From positions 496,001 to 560,000 of the forward strand of contig NZ_JAHZSU010000003.1 in NCBI RefSeq assembly GCF_019457945.1: a stretch of DNA of 64,000 nucleotides, read 5' to 3'. Below the pieces are notes generated by a model. The model made no database searches. It was given only the letters and a program-made list of their open reading frames with translations, and was not told the origin of the DNA. Positions 1 to 8,552 of this stretch are shown here, in pieces; the stretch's first letter is position 1, and each line of letters begins with the position of its first letter. Both the position numbers and the translations under genes were made by a program. Source of the DNA: Ornithinimicrobium laminariae (lineage in GTDB: Bacteria; Actinomycetota; Actinomycetes; Actinomycetales; Dermatophilaceae).

Positions 1-552
1 GGCCAAAATGTTCTGTGCCGCCTCTTTACCCAAGAAGTGGTCGATCCGGAAGATCTGCTCCTCGTCGAATACCTCGTGCAGTTTGCGGTTGAGCTCGACG
101 GCAGATGCAAGGTCCGTGCCGAAGGGCTTCTCCATGATGATGCGGCTGCGCTCCACCAGGTCGGCGTCACGAAGCATGTAAACAACGTCCAGAGCGGCCT
201 TTGGCGGCACCGACAGGTAGTGCAGGCGACGTGCGCCCTCTCCTAGCTCGTTCTCCGCCTTCTCCACAGCCTGGCTGAGCGCTTTGGGGCCAGCCTTGCC
301 ACCTACGAAGTCCACGTGCTTGAGGAACTCATCCAAGCCCGCTGCATCAGTGTCTCGGGTGTTGAAGTCCTTGATGGCCTTCTTCGCCAGATCACGGAAC
401 TCGGTCAGAGTGATTTCGTCTAAGGATGTTGCCACGACCCTGAGATCGTCAAGCAATTTGGACTGGAAAAGGTGGAGCAGCCCGGGAAGCAATTTTCGCT
501 TTGCCAGGTCTCCTGTTGCACCGAAAAGAACGATTGTCGTCGCAGCTGCCAT
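1..552 (-). CDS. zwf: Glucose-6-phosphate dehydrogenase, N-terminal part (truncated by window edge)
   Basis: The first 184 codons of glucose-6-phosphate dehydrogenase, which oxidises glucose 6-phosphate to 6-phosphogluconolactone and reduces NAD(P)+ at the entry of the oxidative pentose phosphate pathway. Seen: the nucleotide-binding stretch LFGATGDLAKRKL near residues 9-21, the conserved EKPFGTDL, and the family signature RIDHFLGKE at about residues 169-177, which includes the substrate-binding lysine. The ATG at 552 gives MAAATTIVLFGATGD, a normal start. The C-terminal two thirds lie outside the window. The oligopeptidase B gene is 38 bp upstream on the same strand, so the two may be co-transcribed. 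The family call is secure. Confidence 0.95.
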   Translation of the reverse strand, partial: MAAATTIVLFGATGDLAKRKLLPGLLHLFQSKLLDDLRVVATSLDEITLTEFRDLAKKAIKDFNTRDTDAAGLDEFLKHVDFVGGKAGPKALSQAVEKAENELGEGARRLHYLSVPPKAALDVVYMLRDADLVERSRIIMEKPFGTDLASAVELNRKLHEVFDEEQIFRIDHFLGKEAAQNILA

Positions 553-590
553 GCGCCTACCTTGTCAGTTTGGTTACGGGAGTGCCAGTG

Positions 591-2714
591 TCACGGTTTG
601 ATCTGATCGGCGCCCAATTGGTCCAGAACGAAAGAGATCTCAAAAGCTGCCGCGCGCCAGGCGTCATACCGGCCCGTTTTGCCGCCATGCCCGGCCACCA
701 TCTCGGTGCGTAGCAGTATTGGTCGATCGGCGCCGTTCGCGACGGTCTGGCGCATCTTCGCGACCCACTTGGCTGGTTCGGTGTAGTAGACGCGGGTGTC
801 GTTCAGCCCCGTCGTCGCCAAGATAGCTGGGTATTCGACCGCTGCGAGGTTTTCGTAGGGGGTGTACTCGCGCATGTACTCATACACATCTGCGTTGTGC
901 AGCGGGTCTCCCCATTCCTCCCACTCAACGACGGTCAACGGCAGGCTCGGATCCAAGATGGTGTTCAGGGCATCAACAAATGCCACGCCAGCATGCACCA
1001 CACGGAACCGGTCAGGCGCCAAATTGACGATCGCGCCCATCAACAAGCCGCCTGCCGAACGCCCCTCAGCTGCCAACCGGTCGGGCGCGACCCAACCCAT
1101 CTCAATGAGGTGATCAGCACAGGCGACGAAGTCGGTGAACGAGTTCTTCTTGTCCAGCATCCGGCCTTGCTCGTACCAATGGCGGCCCATTTCACCGCCC
1201 CCACGCACGTGCGCAACAGCGTAGACAACTCCCCGATCGAGGTAGCTGAGCCGGGAAACGGAGAACCAAGGGTCGATGGAGATTTCGTAGGAGCCATAGC
1301 CGTACAGCATGCCGGGAGCCGTGCCATCCATCGCGACATCGGCTCTGGCGACGAGTGAAATAGGGATCTGAGTTCCATCGGCGGCGGTTGCCCACACTCG
1401 GTGCTGCTGGTAATCGGCAGGGTCGTAACCACCGAGGACTGCGTGCTGCTTAACGAGCGTCATCTGTGCCGATGCCACGTCCAGGTCAAAGACCGATCGG
1501 GGGGTGATCATGGACTCGACCAGGACCATCAACGTGCTGGCCGTGTAGTCCGGGTTGATGCCTACGTCCACAGTGAACAGTTCTTCGCTGACCGGGACAT
1601 CCCATGCTTGGGAAATCTGCGCTCGTCCGTGCTCATCGCGCGGGATGATCTGGACGTGGGCCAGGCCGTCTCGACGCATGGAGAGCGCCAGGAAGTCCTT
1701 GAACGCGTCGACGGCGGTGAGCCTGACGCCTTCCTGGCCAGCGACAACAGTTTCCCAGTCGTGCGAGACGGAGCCATCCAGAGCGGCGACCGCCAACTCG
1801 AAATCAGGGCACGACCAATTGTGCAGAATCCAGGCGTGATCGCCAGCCAACTCAATGTCGTACTCGACGCCCTCGGCACGCTCTTGGACCACCTGGAACT
1901 CCCCGGTGGGATCACTCGCGTCGAGGAGGCGAAACTCCGTGGAGTTCTTGCTGCCCAGCGCGATCAAGAGATAGCGGTTGTCTCGCGAGGATCCCAGCCC
2001 CATCCAGAAGCGTTCATCGCCTTCGCTGAAGACCAAGACATCCTCGGTGGCAGCCGTCCCAATCTTGTGTCGCCACACTTGGTGTGGTCGCCATGCATCA
2101 TCGACACGGGTGTAGAAGACGTAATCGCCAGCTAGCGACCAGGCCACGCCAGCACCAATTCCGACGACCACGTCATCGACGATGGCATCGGACTTAAGGT
2201 TCTTGATCAGCAGATTGAAGCGCTCATCACCCGTGTTGTCGACGGCGTAGGCCAGCAGCTGGTGGTCGGGGCTGACATCGAAGGCCCCCAAAGCAAAGAA
2301 CTCTTGACCTGCTGCCTCTTTGTTGCCATCGAGCAGCACTTGCTCACCCTCTGGCACCGACATGGGGTCGAGCACGGGCCGCTGGTGGCTGTCAGCCACG
2401 GCGATCCGGGCATGGACGGAGTACTGCTCCCCCTCGATGCTGCGCGAGTAGTACCACCAGCGCCCATCTCGGATAGGGACCGAAAGGTCTGTCTGCTGGG
2501 TGCGGCCAGATATCTCGTTAAAGACGCTTTCGCGCAAATCACCGAGACCTGAGGTCACTGCATCGGTGTAGTCGTTCTCAGCGTTCAAGTAGTCGATGAC
2601 ATCTGGATCGGTCTTATCGCGCAGCCATGAATAAGGGTCAGTAACGACCTCGCCATGGTGCTCGCGGGCTTCGTCCCGACGCTCGGCAATGGGTGGGTTC
2701 AACTCTGAAGTCAC
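591..2714 (-). CDS. ptrB: Oligopeptidase B (S9A prolyl oligopeptidase family)
   Basis: A 707-residue cytosolic serine peptidase of the S9A family. The N-terminal part fits the seven-bladed propeller that restricts access to short peptides, and the C-terminal third is an alpha/beta hydrolase. Seen: the nucleophile motif GRSAGG with Ser at about 553, Asp in GLNDTRV at about 639, His in AGHGGKTGR at about 676, and GGGEMGRHWYEQGR, typical of oligopeptidase B rather than prolyl endopeptidase. The family cleaves after Arg and Lys in small peptides. Length is normal. The start is GTG. It lies 79 bp downstream of dnaE on the same strand. No signal peptide is visible. Confidence 0.93.
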   Translation of the reverse strand: MTSELNPPIAERRDEAREHHGEVVTDPYSWLRDKTDPDVIDYLNAENDYTDAVTSGLGDLRESVFNEISGRTQQTDLSVPIRDGRWWYYSRSIEGEQYSVHARIAVADSHQRPVLDPMSVPEGEQVLLDGNKEAAGQEFFALGAFDVSPDHQLLAYAVDNTGDERFNLLIKNLKSDAIVDDVVVGIGAGVAWSLAGDYVFYTRVDDAWRPHQVWRHKIGTAATEDVLVFSEGDERFWMGLGSSRDNRYLLIALGSKNSTEFRLLDASDPTGEFQVVQERAEGVEYDIELAGDHAWILHNWSCPDFELAVAALDGSVSHDWETVVAGQEGVRLTAVDAFKDFLALSMRRDGLAHVQIIPRDEHGRAQISQAWDVPVSEELFTVDVGINPDYTASTLMVLVESMITPRSVFDLDVASAQMTLVKQHAVLGGYDPADYQQHRVWATAADGTQIPISLVARADVAMDGTAPGMLYGYGSYEISIDPWFSVSRLSYLDRGVVYAVAHVRGGGEMGRHWYEQGRMLDKKNSFTDFVACADHLIEMGWVAPDRLAAEGRSAGGLLMGAIVNLAPDRFRVVHAGVAFVDALNTILDPSLPLTVVEWEEWGDPLHNADVYEYMREYTPYENLAAVEYPAILATTGLNDTRVYYTEPAKWVAKMRQTVANGADRPILLRTEMVAGHGGKTGRYDAWRAAAFEISFVLDQLGADQIKP

Positions 2715-2756
2715 CCGGACAACCTACGTGATCTTCCTGTCAGATCTGCTCCCCGC

Positions 2757-2773
2757 CCCGGCTCGATGCCGGG
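2757..2773 (-). terminator. Short GC-rich hairpin after dnaE
   Basis: A perfect 6-bp inverted repeat CCCGGC-TCGAT-GCCGGG about 20 bases past the dnaE stop and before the oligopeptidase B start. There is no T-run after it, so it may be a weak terminator or pause site, or chance. Confidence 0.3.
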
Positions 2774-2793
2774 ACGGCGCAGGTGCAACGCGC

Positions 2794-5700
2794 CTAGCTT
2801 TGGATGGCCGCGGGCCCCAGCAACGCTTTGAGGTCACCGAAGAGGTCCGGCGAAGCTGAAACCCGCAAGGACGTGTCTAGGCGCATCAAGACTGAACGCC
2901 CCGGTTGGACCAGATTTACATGCACCTCGGTCGACCCGGGGTGGCCCGCCAGCACATCCTTCAAACTGGTCGCCAGCGTGTCCGTCGCTCGGGACAGCGG
3001 AAGCCTCAACACGATCGGCCCGCGAGGGCCCGTCTTAATCTCCGGGAGCATGAGGTCTTGAGCGATTAACTCCAGACCCTCTTCAGTTTTCTTCAACCGA
3101 CCACGCACCACGGCCACAGTGTCTTCAGCCAGGTGGGTCTTCACGTTCTCGTAGTTTTTTGGCCAGAAGACGACATCAATGGAGCCAGCCATGTCCTCAA
3201 CCTGGACCCGCGCATACGGGTCGCCATTCTTGGTGCGCTTCAGCACCACCGAGGTCATCAGGCCAGCAACCGAAATGTTGTCACCGTCCTTGACCGACTC
3301 ATCGGTCGACAACTCGAGAATGGCTCGGTCAGCGTGCTGGCTAAGGATGTGCTCAATGCCGTTCAGTGGGTGGTCTGAGACATACAGGCCCAGCATCTCT
3401 CGCTCGAACGAAAGCAGCACGCTCTTGTCCCACTCAATCTCCGGGATCTGAGGCAGAGCAGCCAATTGCGCGGCTGAGTCGTCTCCACCAAAGTCGCCGA
3501 ACAGCGAGTCTTGGCCCATCGCTTCGTGCTTCTTTTCGTCTGAGAGTGCTTCGACGTAGCGCTCGTGGACACTGACGAGCCCTTGCCTGGTGTGGTTCAA
3601 CGAATCAAAGGCACCGGCCTTGATCAGGGACTCCACGGTCCGTTTGCTGCAAACCACTGGTGGGCACTTACGCAGGAAGTCCTCGAACGCAGTGAAGGGT
3701 TCCTTCTCTTCGCGAGCGGTGACTACCCCGTCGACGACGTTGCGACCGACGTTGCGGATGGCTGCCATGCCGAAGCGGATGTCGGTGCCGACGGCCGCAA
3801 AGTTGGCCACTGACTCGTTGACGTCGGGCGGGAGCACCTCAATGCCCATTCGGCGGCATTCGCTCAAATACAGCGCCGTCTTGTCCTTGTCGTCACGAAC
3901 ACTGGTCAGCAAGGCGGCCATGTATTCCGCGGGGTAGTTGGCCTTGAGGTAGGCCGTCCAGTACGACACCAGGCCGTAGGCCGCGGTGTGTGCCTTGTTG
4001 AAGGCATAGTCCGAGAATGGGAGCAAGATGCTCCAGAGCTTGTCCACGGCCGCTTCTGAGTAGCCGTTGTCCACCATGCCTTGCTGGAACGGGACGAACT
4101 CAGCGTCGAGGACTTCCTTCTTTTTCTTACCCATTGCTCGACGGAGCAGATCAGCCTTACCAAGGGTGTAGCCAGCCAACTTCTGCGCAATCTCCATCAC
4201 CTGCTCCTGGTAGATGATCAGGCCATAGGTGGTGCCCAGAATGTCCTTGAGCGCGTCGGTGAGCTCTGGGTGGATGAAGTCGATCTCTTGGCGCCCGTTT
4301 TTGCGGTGCGCAAAGTTGGTGTGCGCGTTAGCACCCATCGGACCCGGCCGGTACAACGCCAACGCGGCTGAGATGTCCTCAAAATTGTCGGGCTGCATTA
4401 GGCGCAACAAACTGCGCATGCCGCTGCCATCCAACTGGAAAACCCCAAGGGTGTCGCCTCGCCCGAGCAACTCATACGTCGCACGGTCCGTCATGTCTTT
4501 AGACAACAGCTCGAGGTCGATGGTCTCGCCACGGTTGGCTGAGATGTTGTCGAGTGCGTCATCCAGGATCGTCAGGTTACGCAGGCCCAAGAAGTCCATC
4601 TTGACCAGGCCCAGTGTTTCGCAGGTGGGGTAATCAAACTGGGTGATGATGGCACCATCTGCGTCGCGACGCATGATGGGAATGATGTCAATCAGTGGCT
4701 CTGAAGACATGATGACGCCGGCTGCGTGCACGCCCCACTGGCGCTTGAGGCCCTCAACACCCTTGGCTGTTTCAAAAACCTCGGCAGCGTATTGGTCCCG
4801 CTCGAGCAAGTCTCGGAAGTCACCGGCTTCGCCGTAGCGAGCGTGTTTCTCATCCTCGATCCCGCTCAGGGGTATGTCCTTGCCCATGACGGCAGGCGGC
4901 ATGGCCTTGGTGAGCTGCTCACCCATGGAAAACGGGAAGCCCATGACTCGCGCCGAGTCTTTGAGCGCGGCCTTGGCCTTCAGCGTGCCGTAGGTGGCGA
5001 TCATCGCAACTCGGTCTTCGCCGTAGCGATCGCTGACGTAGCGAATGACCTCGGAGCGTCGGCGATCGTCAAAATCCACATCGAAGTCAGGCATCGACTG
5101 ACGCTCGGGGTTGAGGAAGCGCTCAAAGATCAACCCGTGCGGGATGGGGTCAAGGTCGGTAATGCCCATCGCGTAGGCACACATCGAGCCAGCACCTGAG
5201 CCACGGCCAGGACCAACACGGATTTTATTGTCCTTGGCCCAGTTAATGAAGTCAGCAACCACCAGGAAGTAGCCGGGATATCCCTTGCCGACGATCACTT
5301 CGGTTTCGTACTTGGCCTGCTTTTCGGCATACGCCGGAACGCCCTCGGGGAAGCGGCGGCGCAGGCCAGTCTCAACTTCCTTGATGAACCAACTGGTCTC
5401 GTCTTCGCCCTCGGGACAGGGGAAGCGAGGCATGAAGCGGCCTTCGCCCTCGGTAAAGCTAACGTTGCAGCGTTCGGCGATCTCCAGAGTGTTGTCGCAG
5501 GCTTCGGGATAGTCGCGCCACAACTCACGCATGGCGGCTGAGCTCTTGAGGTAGAACTCTTCGCCATCGAATTTGAACCGCTTGGGATCTTGCAGAGTCG
5601 AGCCGGACTGCACACACAACAGCGCGGCGTGCGCTTTGCTATCTGCCTTGTCGACATAGTGCAGGTCGTTGGTAGCGACCAAGGGCAGCTTGAGCTCTTT

Positions 5701-6336
5701 GGCGAGTCTGAGCAGATCCTGTTGGGCACGACGCTCAACGTCGATGTTGTGATCCATCAACTCGCAATAGAAGTTTTCAGCGCCAAAGATGTCGCGGAAG
5801 TCGGATGCCGCCTGACGCGCTTCTTCGTATTGACCGAGCCGGATACGGGTCTGGATCTCGCCAGACGCACAGCCCGTGGTGCCAATCAGCCCCTGGCCGT
5901 ACTTTTCCAGCAACTCGCGGTCCATGCGTGGCTTGAAGTAGTAGCCCTCCAGCGATGACAGCGACGCCATCCGGAAGAGGTTATGCATGCCACCGTTAGT
6001 CCGGGCCCATAGCGTCATGTGCGTGTAGGCACCGCTACCGGAAACGTCGTCACGGCCGCCATCGCCCCACTTCACCCGGGTGCGATCCCCGCGGGCGGTG
6101 CCGGGCGTCAGGTATGCCTCGAGGCCAATGATCGGCTTGACGCCATACTTTTGGCCGGCCGACCAAAATTCGTGCGCACCAAAAAGGTAGCCATGGTCGG
6201 TCGTGGCAAGTGCGGGCATGCCAAACTCGGCGGCACGCTCAAACATGCCGGTGATCCGGGCTGCACCGTCCAACATCGAATACTCGGTGTGGTTGTGCAA
6301 GTGGACGAAACTGGAGTTGCTGGAGGTCGCTGACAT
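2794..6336 (-). CDS. dnaE: DNA polymerase III alpha subunit (replicative)
   Basis: The catalytic subunit of the replicative DNA polymerase, 1180 residues from the chosen start, a normal DnaE1 length. Seen in order: an N-terminal PHP domain (VHLHNHTEYSMLDG) close to the start, the polymerase motif PGRGSGAGS near residue 380, the metal-binding aspartates in PDFDVDFDD at about 416-424, and a C-terminal OB-fold region (GLMTSVVLKRTKNGDPYA). The ATG at 6336 has an AGGAT ribosome site; an upstream in-frame start at 6366 would add 10 poorly conserved residues. It lies 57 bp downstream of rluD in the same direction. ImuC-type DnaE2 is less likely because of length and context. Confidence 0.96.
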   Translation of the reverse strand: MSATSSNSSFVHLHNHTEYSMLDGAARITGMFERAAEFGMPALATTDHGYLFGAHEFWSAGQKYGVKPIIGLEAYLTPGTARGDRTRVKWGDGGRDDVSGSGAYTHMTLWARTNGGMHNLFRMASLSSLEGYYFKPRMDRELLEKYGQGLIGTTGCASGEIQTRIRLGQYEEARQAASDFRDIFGAENFYCELMDHNIDVERRAQQDLLRLAKELKLPLVATNDLHYVDKADSKAHAALLCVQSGSTLQDPKRFKFDGEEFYLKSSAAMRELWRDYPEACDNTLEIAERCNVSFTEGEGRFMPRFPCPEGEDETSWFIKEVETGLRRRFPEGVPAYAEKQAKYETEVIVGKGYPGYFLVVADFINWAKDNKIRVGPGRGSGAGSMCAYAMGITDLDPIPHGLIFERFLNPERQSMPDFDVDFDDRRRSEVIRYVSDRYGEDRVAMIATYGTLKAKAALKDSARVMGFPFSMGEQLTKAMPPAVMGKDIPLSGIEDEKHARYGEAGDFRDLLERDQYAAEVFETAKGVEGLKRQWGVHAAGVIMSSEPLIDIIPIMRRDADGAIITQFDYPTCETLGLVKMDFLGLRNLTILDDALDNISANRGETIDLELLSKDMTDRATYELLGRGDTLGVFQLDGSGMRSLLRLMQPDNFEDISAALALYRPGPMGANAHTNFAHRKNGRQEIDFIHPELTDALKDILGTTYGLIIYQEQVMEIAQKLAGYTLGKADLLRRAMGKKKKEVLDAEFVPFQQGMVDNGYSEAAVDKLWSILLPFSDYAFNKAHTAAYGLVSYWTAYLKANYPAEYMAALLTSVRDDKDKTALYLSECRRMGIEVLPPDVNESVANFAAVGTDIRFGMAAIRNVGRNVVDGVVTAREEKEPFTAFEDFLRKCPPVVCSKRTVESLIKAGAFDSLNHTRQGLVSVHERYVEALSDEKKHEAMGQDSLFGDFGGDDSAAQLAALPQIPEIEWDKSVLLSFEREMLGLYVSDHPLNGIEHILSQHADRAILELSTDESVKDGDNISVAGLMTSVVLKRTKNGDPYARVQVEDMAGSIDVVFWPKNYENVKTHLAEDTVAVVRGRLKKTEEGLELIAQDLMLPEIKTGPRGPIVLRLPLSRATDTLATSLKDVLAGHPGSTEVHVNLVQPGRSVLMRLDTSLRVSASPDLFGDLKALLGPAAIQS

Positions 6337-6393
6337 CACGATGATCCTAAAGCCCGCCCCTGACAATCTTGACCAAAGGCGGCTCGTAAAAGG

Positions 6394-7323
6394 CTAGCTG
6401 CGAACCTTTTCCAGCGACTGCTTCAGATCCTCCGGGTAGGGACTTTCGAACTCAACAAACTCCCCAGAACCGGGGTGGTCAAAACCCAGCCGCACGGCAT
6501 GCAACCACTGGCGCTCTAGACCAAGCCGTTTGGCCAGAGTTGGGTCGGCGCCATAGGTCAAGTCACCGCAGCACGGATGGCGCAGAGCAGAGAAGTGCAC
6601 CCGGATTTGGTGAGTCCGTCCAGTCTCAAGGTGGATCTCCAGCAATGAGGCCGAACGGTGCGCCTCCAAGAGTTCATAGTGCGTCACACTCGGTCTACCA
6701 GAGTTCATCACAGCAAAGCGATAGTCGTGGCCGGGGTGGCGACCAATAGGAGCATCGATCGTGCCCTCGTGTGGGTCGGGGAGGCCCTGCACCAACGAGT
6801 GGTAGGTCTTGGAGACGGTTCTGTCCCTAAAGGCTTGTTTAAGGACCGTATAAGCCTTCTCAGACTTTGCCACCACCATCAGGCCACTGGTGCCGACGTC
6901 GAGTCGTTGCACGATCCCTTGGCGCTCTGGGGCTCCCGATGTTGAGATCCGATAGCCCGCCGCAACGAGACCGCTCACCACGTTTGGACCATGCCACCCG
7001 ACCGACGGGTGTGCCGCGACATAGGCTGGCTTGTCCACCACGACGATGTCGTTGTCGTCGTGCACGATGCGCATGCCTTCGACGGCTTCCGGGATGACGG
7101 CCATCTCGGGTGCAACTGAAGGCGGCGCAATCTGAACCTCGATTAGCGCGCCGTCAATCAACCGGTCTGATTTTCCGACCTTCTTACCCCCCATCGTGAT
7201 GGCACCATCCGCAGCCAAGTCAGCCGCTTGGCTGCGCGAGAGGCCCAGCATGCGGGACACGCCACTGTCGACCCGCTCCCCTGCCAAGCCATCGGGCACC
7301 ATCAATGCGCGTACATCAGCCAT
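6394..7323 (-). CDS. rluD: 23S rRNA pseudouridine synthase, RluD family
   Basis: A RluA/RluD-family pseudouridine synthase, 309 residues, which isomerises uridines in 23S rRNA. Seen: an N-terminal S4-like RNA-binding domain ([19 protein letters not shown]), the catalytic motif [15 protein letters not shown] with the essential Asp, and the C-terminal [10 protein letters not shown]. The ATG at 7323 overlaps the lspA stop by 8 bases and begins at the conserved S4-like domain; a longer frame to 7434 would run far into lspA. The lspA-rluD pairing is common in Actinobacteria. The exact target uridines cannot be read from sequence. Confidence 0.93.
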   Translation of the reverse strand: MADVRALMVPDGLAGERVDSGVSRMLGLSRSQAADLAADGAITMGGKKVGKSDRLIDGALIEVQIAPPSVAPEMAVIPEAVEGMRIVHDDNDIVVVDKPAYVAAHPSVGWHGPNVVSGLVAAGYRISTSGAPERQGIVQRLDVGTSGLMVVAKSEKAYTVLKQAFRDRTVSKTYHSLVQGLPDPHEGTIDAPIGRHPGHDYRFAVMNSGRPSVTHYELLEAHRSASLLEIHLETGRTHQIRVHFSALRHPCCGDLTYGADPTLAKRLGLERQWLHAVRLGFDHPGSGEFVEFESPYPEDLKQSLEKVRS

Positions 7324-7951
7324 CGCTATCGCTCCTGTGGGTGTCATCGCTTGATCCAGCGTCAGGCTCACTGGCCTTCTCGTCCTCAAGACGAGTGCCA
7401 TCGAGACCGATGCCACGCCAGGACAGCAGAGCAATCAGCACAGCCGCGCTGGTGACCCCGATGTCTGCGATATTGAAAACGGGAAAATTGGGGAACGCAA
7501 TGAAGTCGACGACATGGCCTTGGGCAAAGCTGGGGTCGCGGACGAGACGATCGACCAGATTGCCGCCCGCGCCGCCGATGAGCAATGCCAATGCCCACGC
7601 CCAGCCGAGGCTGCGGACCTTCATTGCCTGCCACAAGACCACCGATACGACGACCGTCGCCAGAATGGTGAAGATCCAGGTGTTGCCTGTCCCGATCGAG
7701 AAAGCCGCACCAGAGTTATAGAGGAGCCGGAACTCAACCACACCGGGGACGACATCGATGGGCTCGCTACCCGTCAACCGCTGAACAGCCCAAATCTTGG
7801 TCAGTTGGTCGATCACGATCCAGACAAAACTAATGATCAAGACCAACCGAAAGCGGTTTTTGCCCACGGCAGCATTGGCCCCCGGTGAGTCTTCTCCGGG
7901 GGCGACGGGCTGTGATTCTGGCGTCAGCGGCGCTCGGTCTTCGCTTTGCAT
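7316..7951 (-). CDS. lspA: Lipoprotein signal peptidase (signal peptidase II)
   Basis: The membrane aspartyl peptidase that removes signal peptides from diacylglyceryl-modified prolipoproteins; the lipoprotein at 52112-52666 is a possible substrate. Seen: four hydrophobic segments, the first near [19 protein letters not shown], and the two catalytic aspartate motifs [13 protein letters not shown] and [10 protein letters not shown] polar N-terminal extension of about 30 residues and an acidic, serine-rich C-terminal tail lie outside the core. The start is uncertain: ATG at 7951 or 7960, or further upstream to 8023. All of these overlap the end of the preceding DksA-type gene. Confidence 0.93.
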   Translation of the reverse strand: MQSEDRAPLTPESQPVAPGEDSPGANAAVGKNRFRLVLIISFVWIVIDQLTKIWAVQRLTGSEPIDVVPGVVEFRLLYNSGAAFSIGTGNTWIFTILATVVVSVVLWQAMKVRSLGWAWALALLIGGAGGNLVDRLVRDPSFAQGHVVDFIAFPNFPVFNIADIGVTSAAVLIALLSWRGIGLDGTRLEDEKASEPDAGSSDDTHRSDSDG

Positions 7952-8394
7952 GTCAGGCATAGCGTCGCACGAGGGAAGGCTTGCAGCCGCATTTTGCCCA
8001 CCGCGTTCCCGCATTCTTCGCAAATACCGTAGGTGCCTTCGGCTATCCGTTCGAGCGCGTGCTCGGTTTGGGTGAGCAGCGACCTCGAATTAAAAGTGAG
8101 GCTCATTTCGTGCTCCCGCTCCCAGGTTGCGGCGCCAGCATCAGCCTGATCGTCGCCAGCGCCCTCACCGGATTGCCGCACAAGTGCTAAACGATCCCGC
8201 TCGGCATTTCCCAATTCTTCGCGCAATCTCGCCCGCTCTGCGAGAAGTTCATCTCGCACGTCGGCGATCTCCGCGGCCGACCACGGATCTTCGTTGCCGC
8301 GAACCGCCAAATCCCCCGCCTCGGAGCCGGTCAATGGGTCCGCCACGGATGAGGGCTCAGATTGCTCTACGTTACTGCGACTCTTAGCAGCCAT
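7924..8394 (-). CDS. DksA/TraR-family C4 zinc-finger protein
   Basis: A 156-residue protein of the DksA/TraR family. Seen: a helical, charged middle (RDELLAERARLREELGNAERDRLA), the conserved GTYGICEECG, and a C-terminal four-cysteine zinc finger made from CEEC and CLTC separated by 17 residues. E. coli DksA acts in the RNA polymerase secondary channel; for actinobacterial relatives the role is less clear, so I do not assign a symbol. The ATG at 8394 follows a GAGGG ribosome site. The gene begins the block that leads to lspA, rluD and dnaE, and a strong terminator at 8495-8533 isolates it from divIVA upstream. Confidence 0.88.
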   Translation of the reverse strand: MAAKSRSNVEQSEPSSVADPLTGSEAGDLAVRGNEDPWSAAEIADVRDELLAERARLREELGNAERDRLALVRQSGEGAGDDQADAGAATWEREHEMSLTFNSRSLLTQTEHALERIAEGTYGICEECGNAVGKMRLQAFPRATLCLTCKAKTERR

Positions 8395-8494
8395 TCTGGG
8401 ACCCTCATTCGCACTCGTCGAGTCCGCTCCATGCGGAATCAGTCTGCGCGAAGAATAGGTCCCGAATATGACCGAGCACAAGACCCCAACGACA

Positions 8495-8533
8495 AAAAAG
8501 ATGTGGCTCCCTTATCGGGAGCCACATCTTTTT
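8495..8533 (-). terminator. Rho-independent terminator after divIVA
   Basis: A perfect inverted repeat AAAAAGATGTGGCTCCC, loop TTATC, then the complement, ending in a T-run on either strand. It sits just past the divIVA stop (8553) and about 100 bases before the DksA-type gene start. It is the best-formed terminator in the window and should end the dcw-sepF-divIVA unit. Confidence 0.9.
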
Positions 8534-8552
8534 GCTTAGCGGAACTGATTCC

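Noticed and set aside
1401..2135. A 244-codon plus-strand frame opposite the oligopeptidase B gene
   Set aside because: Third-position pattern and the clear peptidase motifs support the minus strand; the plus-strand translation has no recognisable motif.
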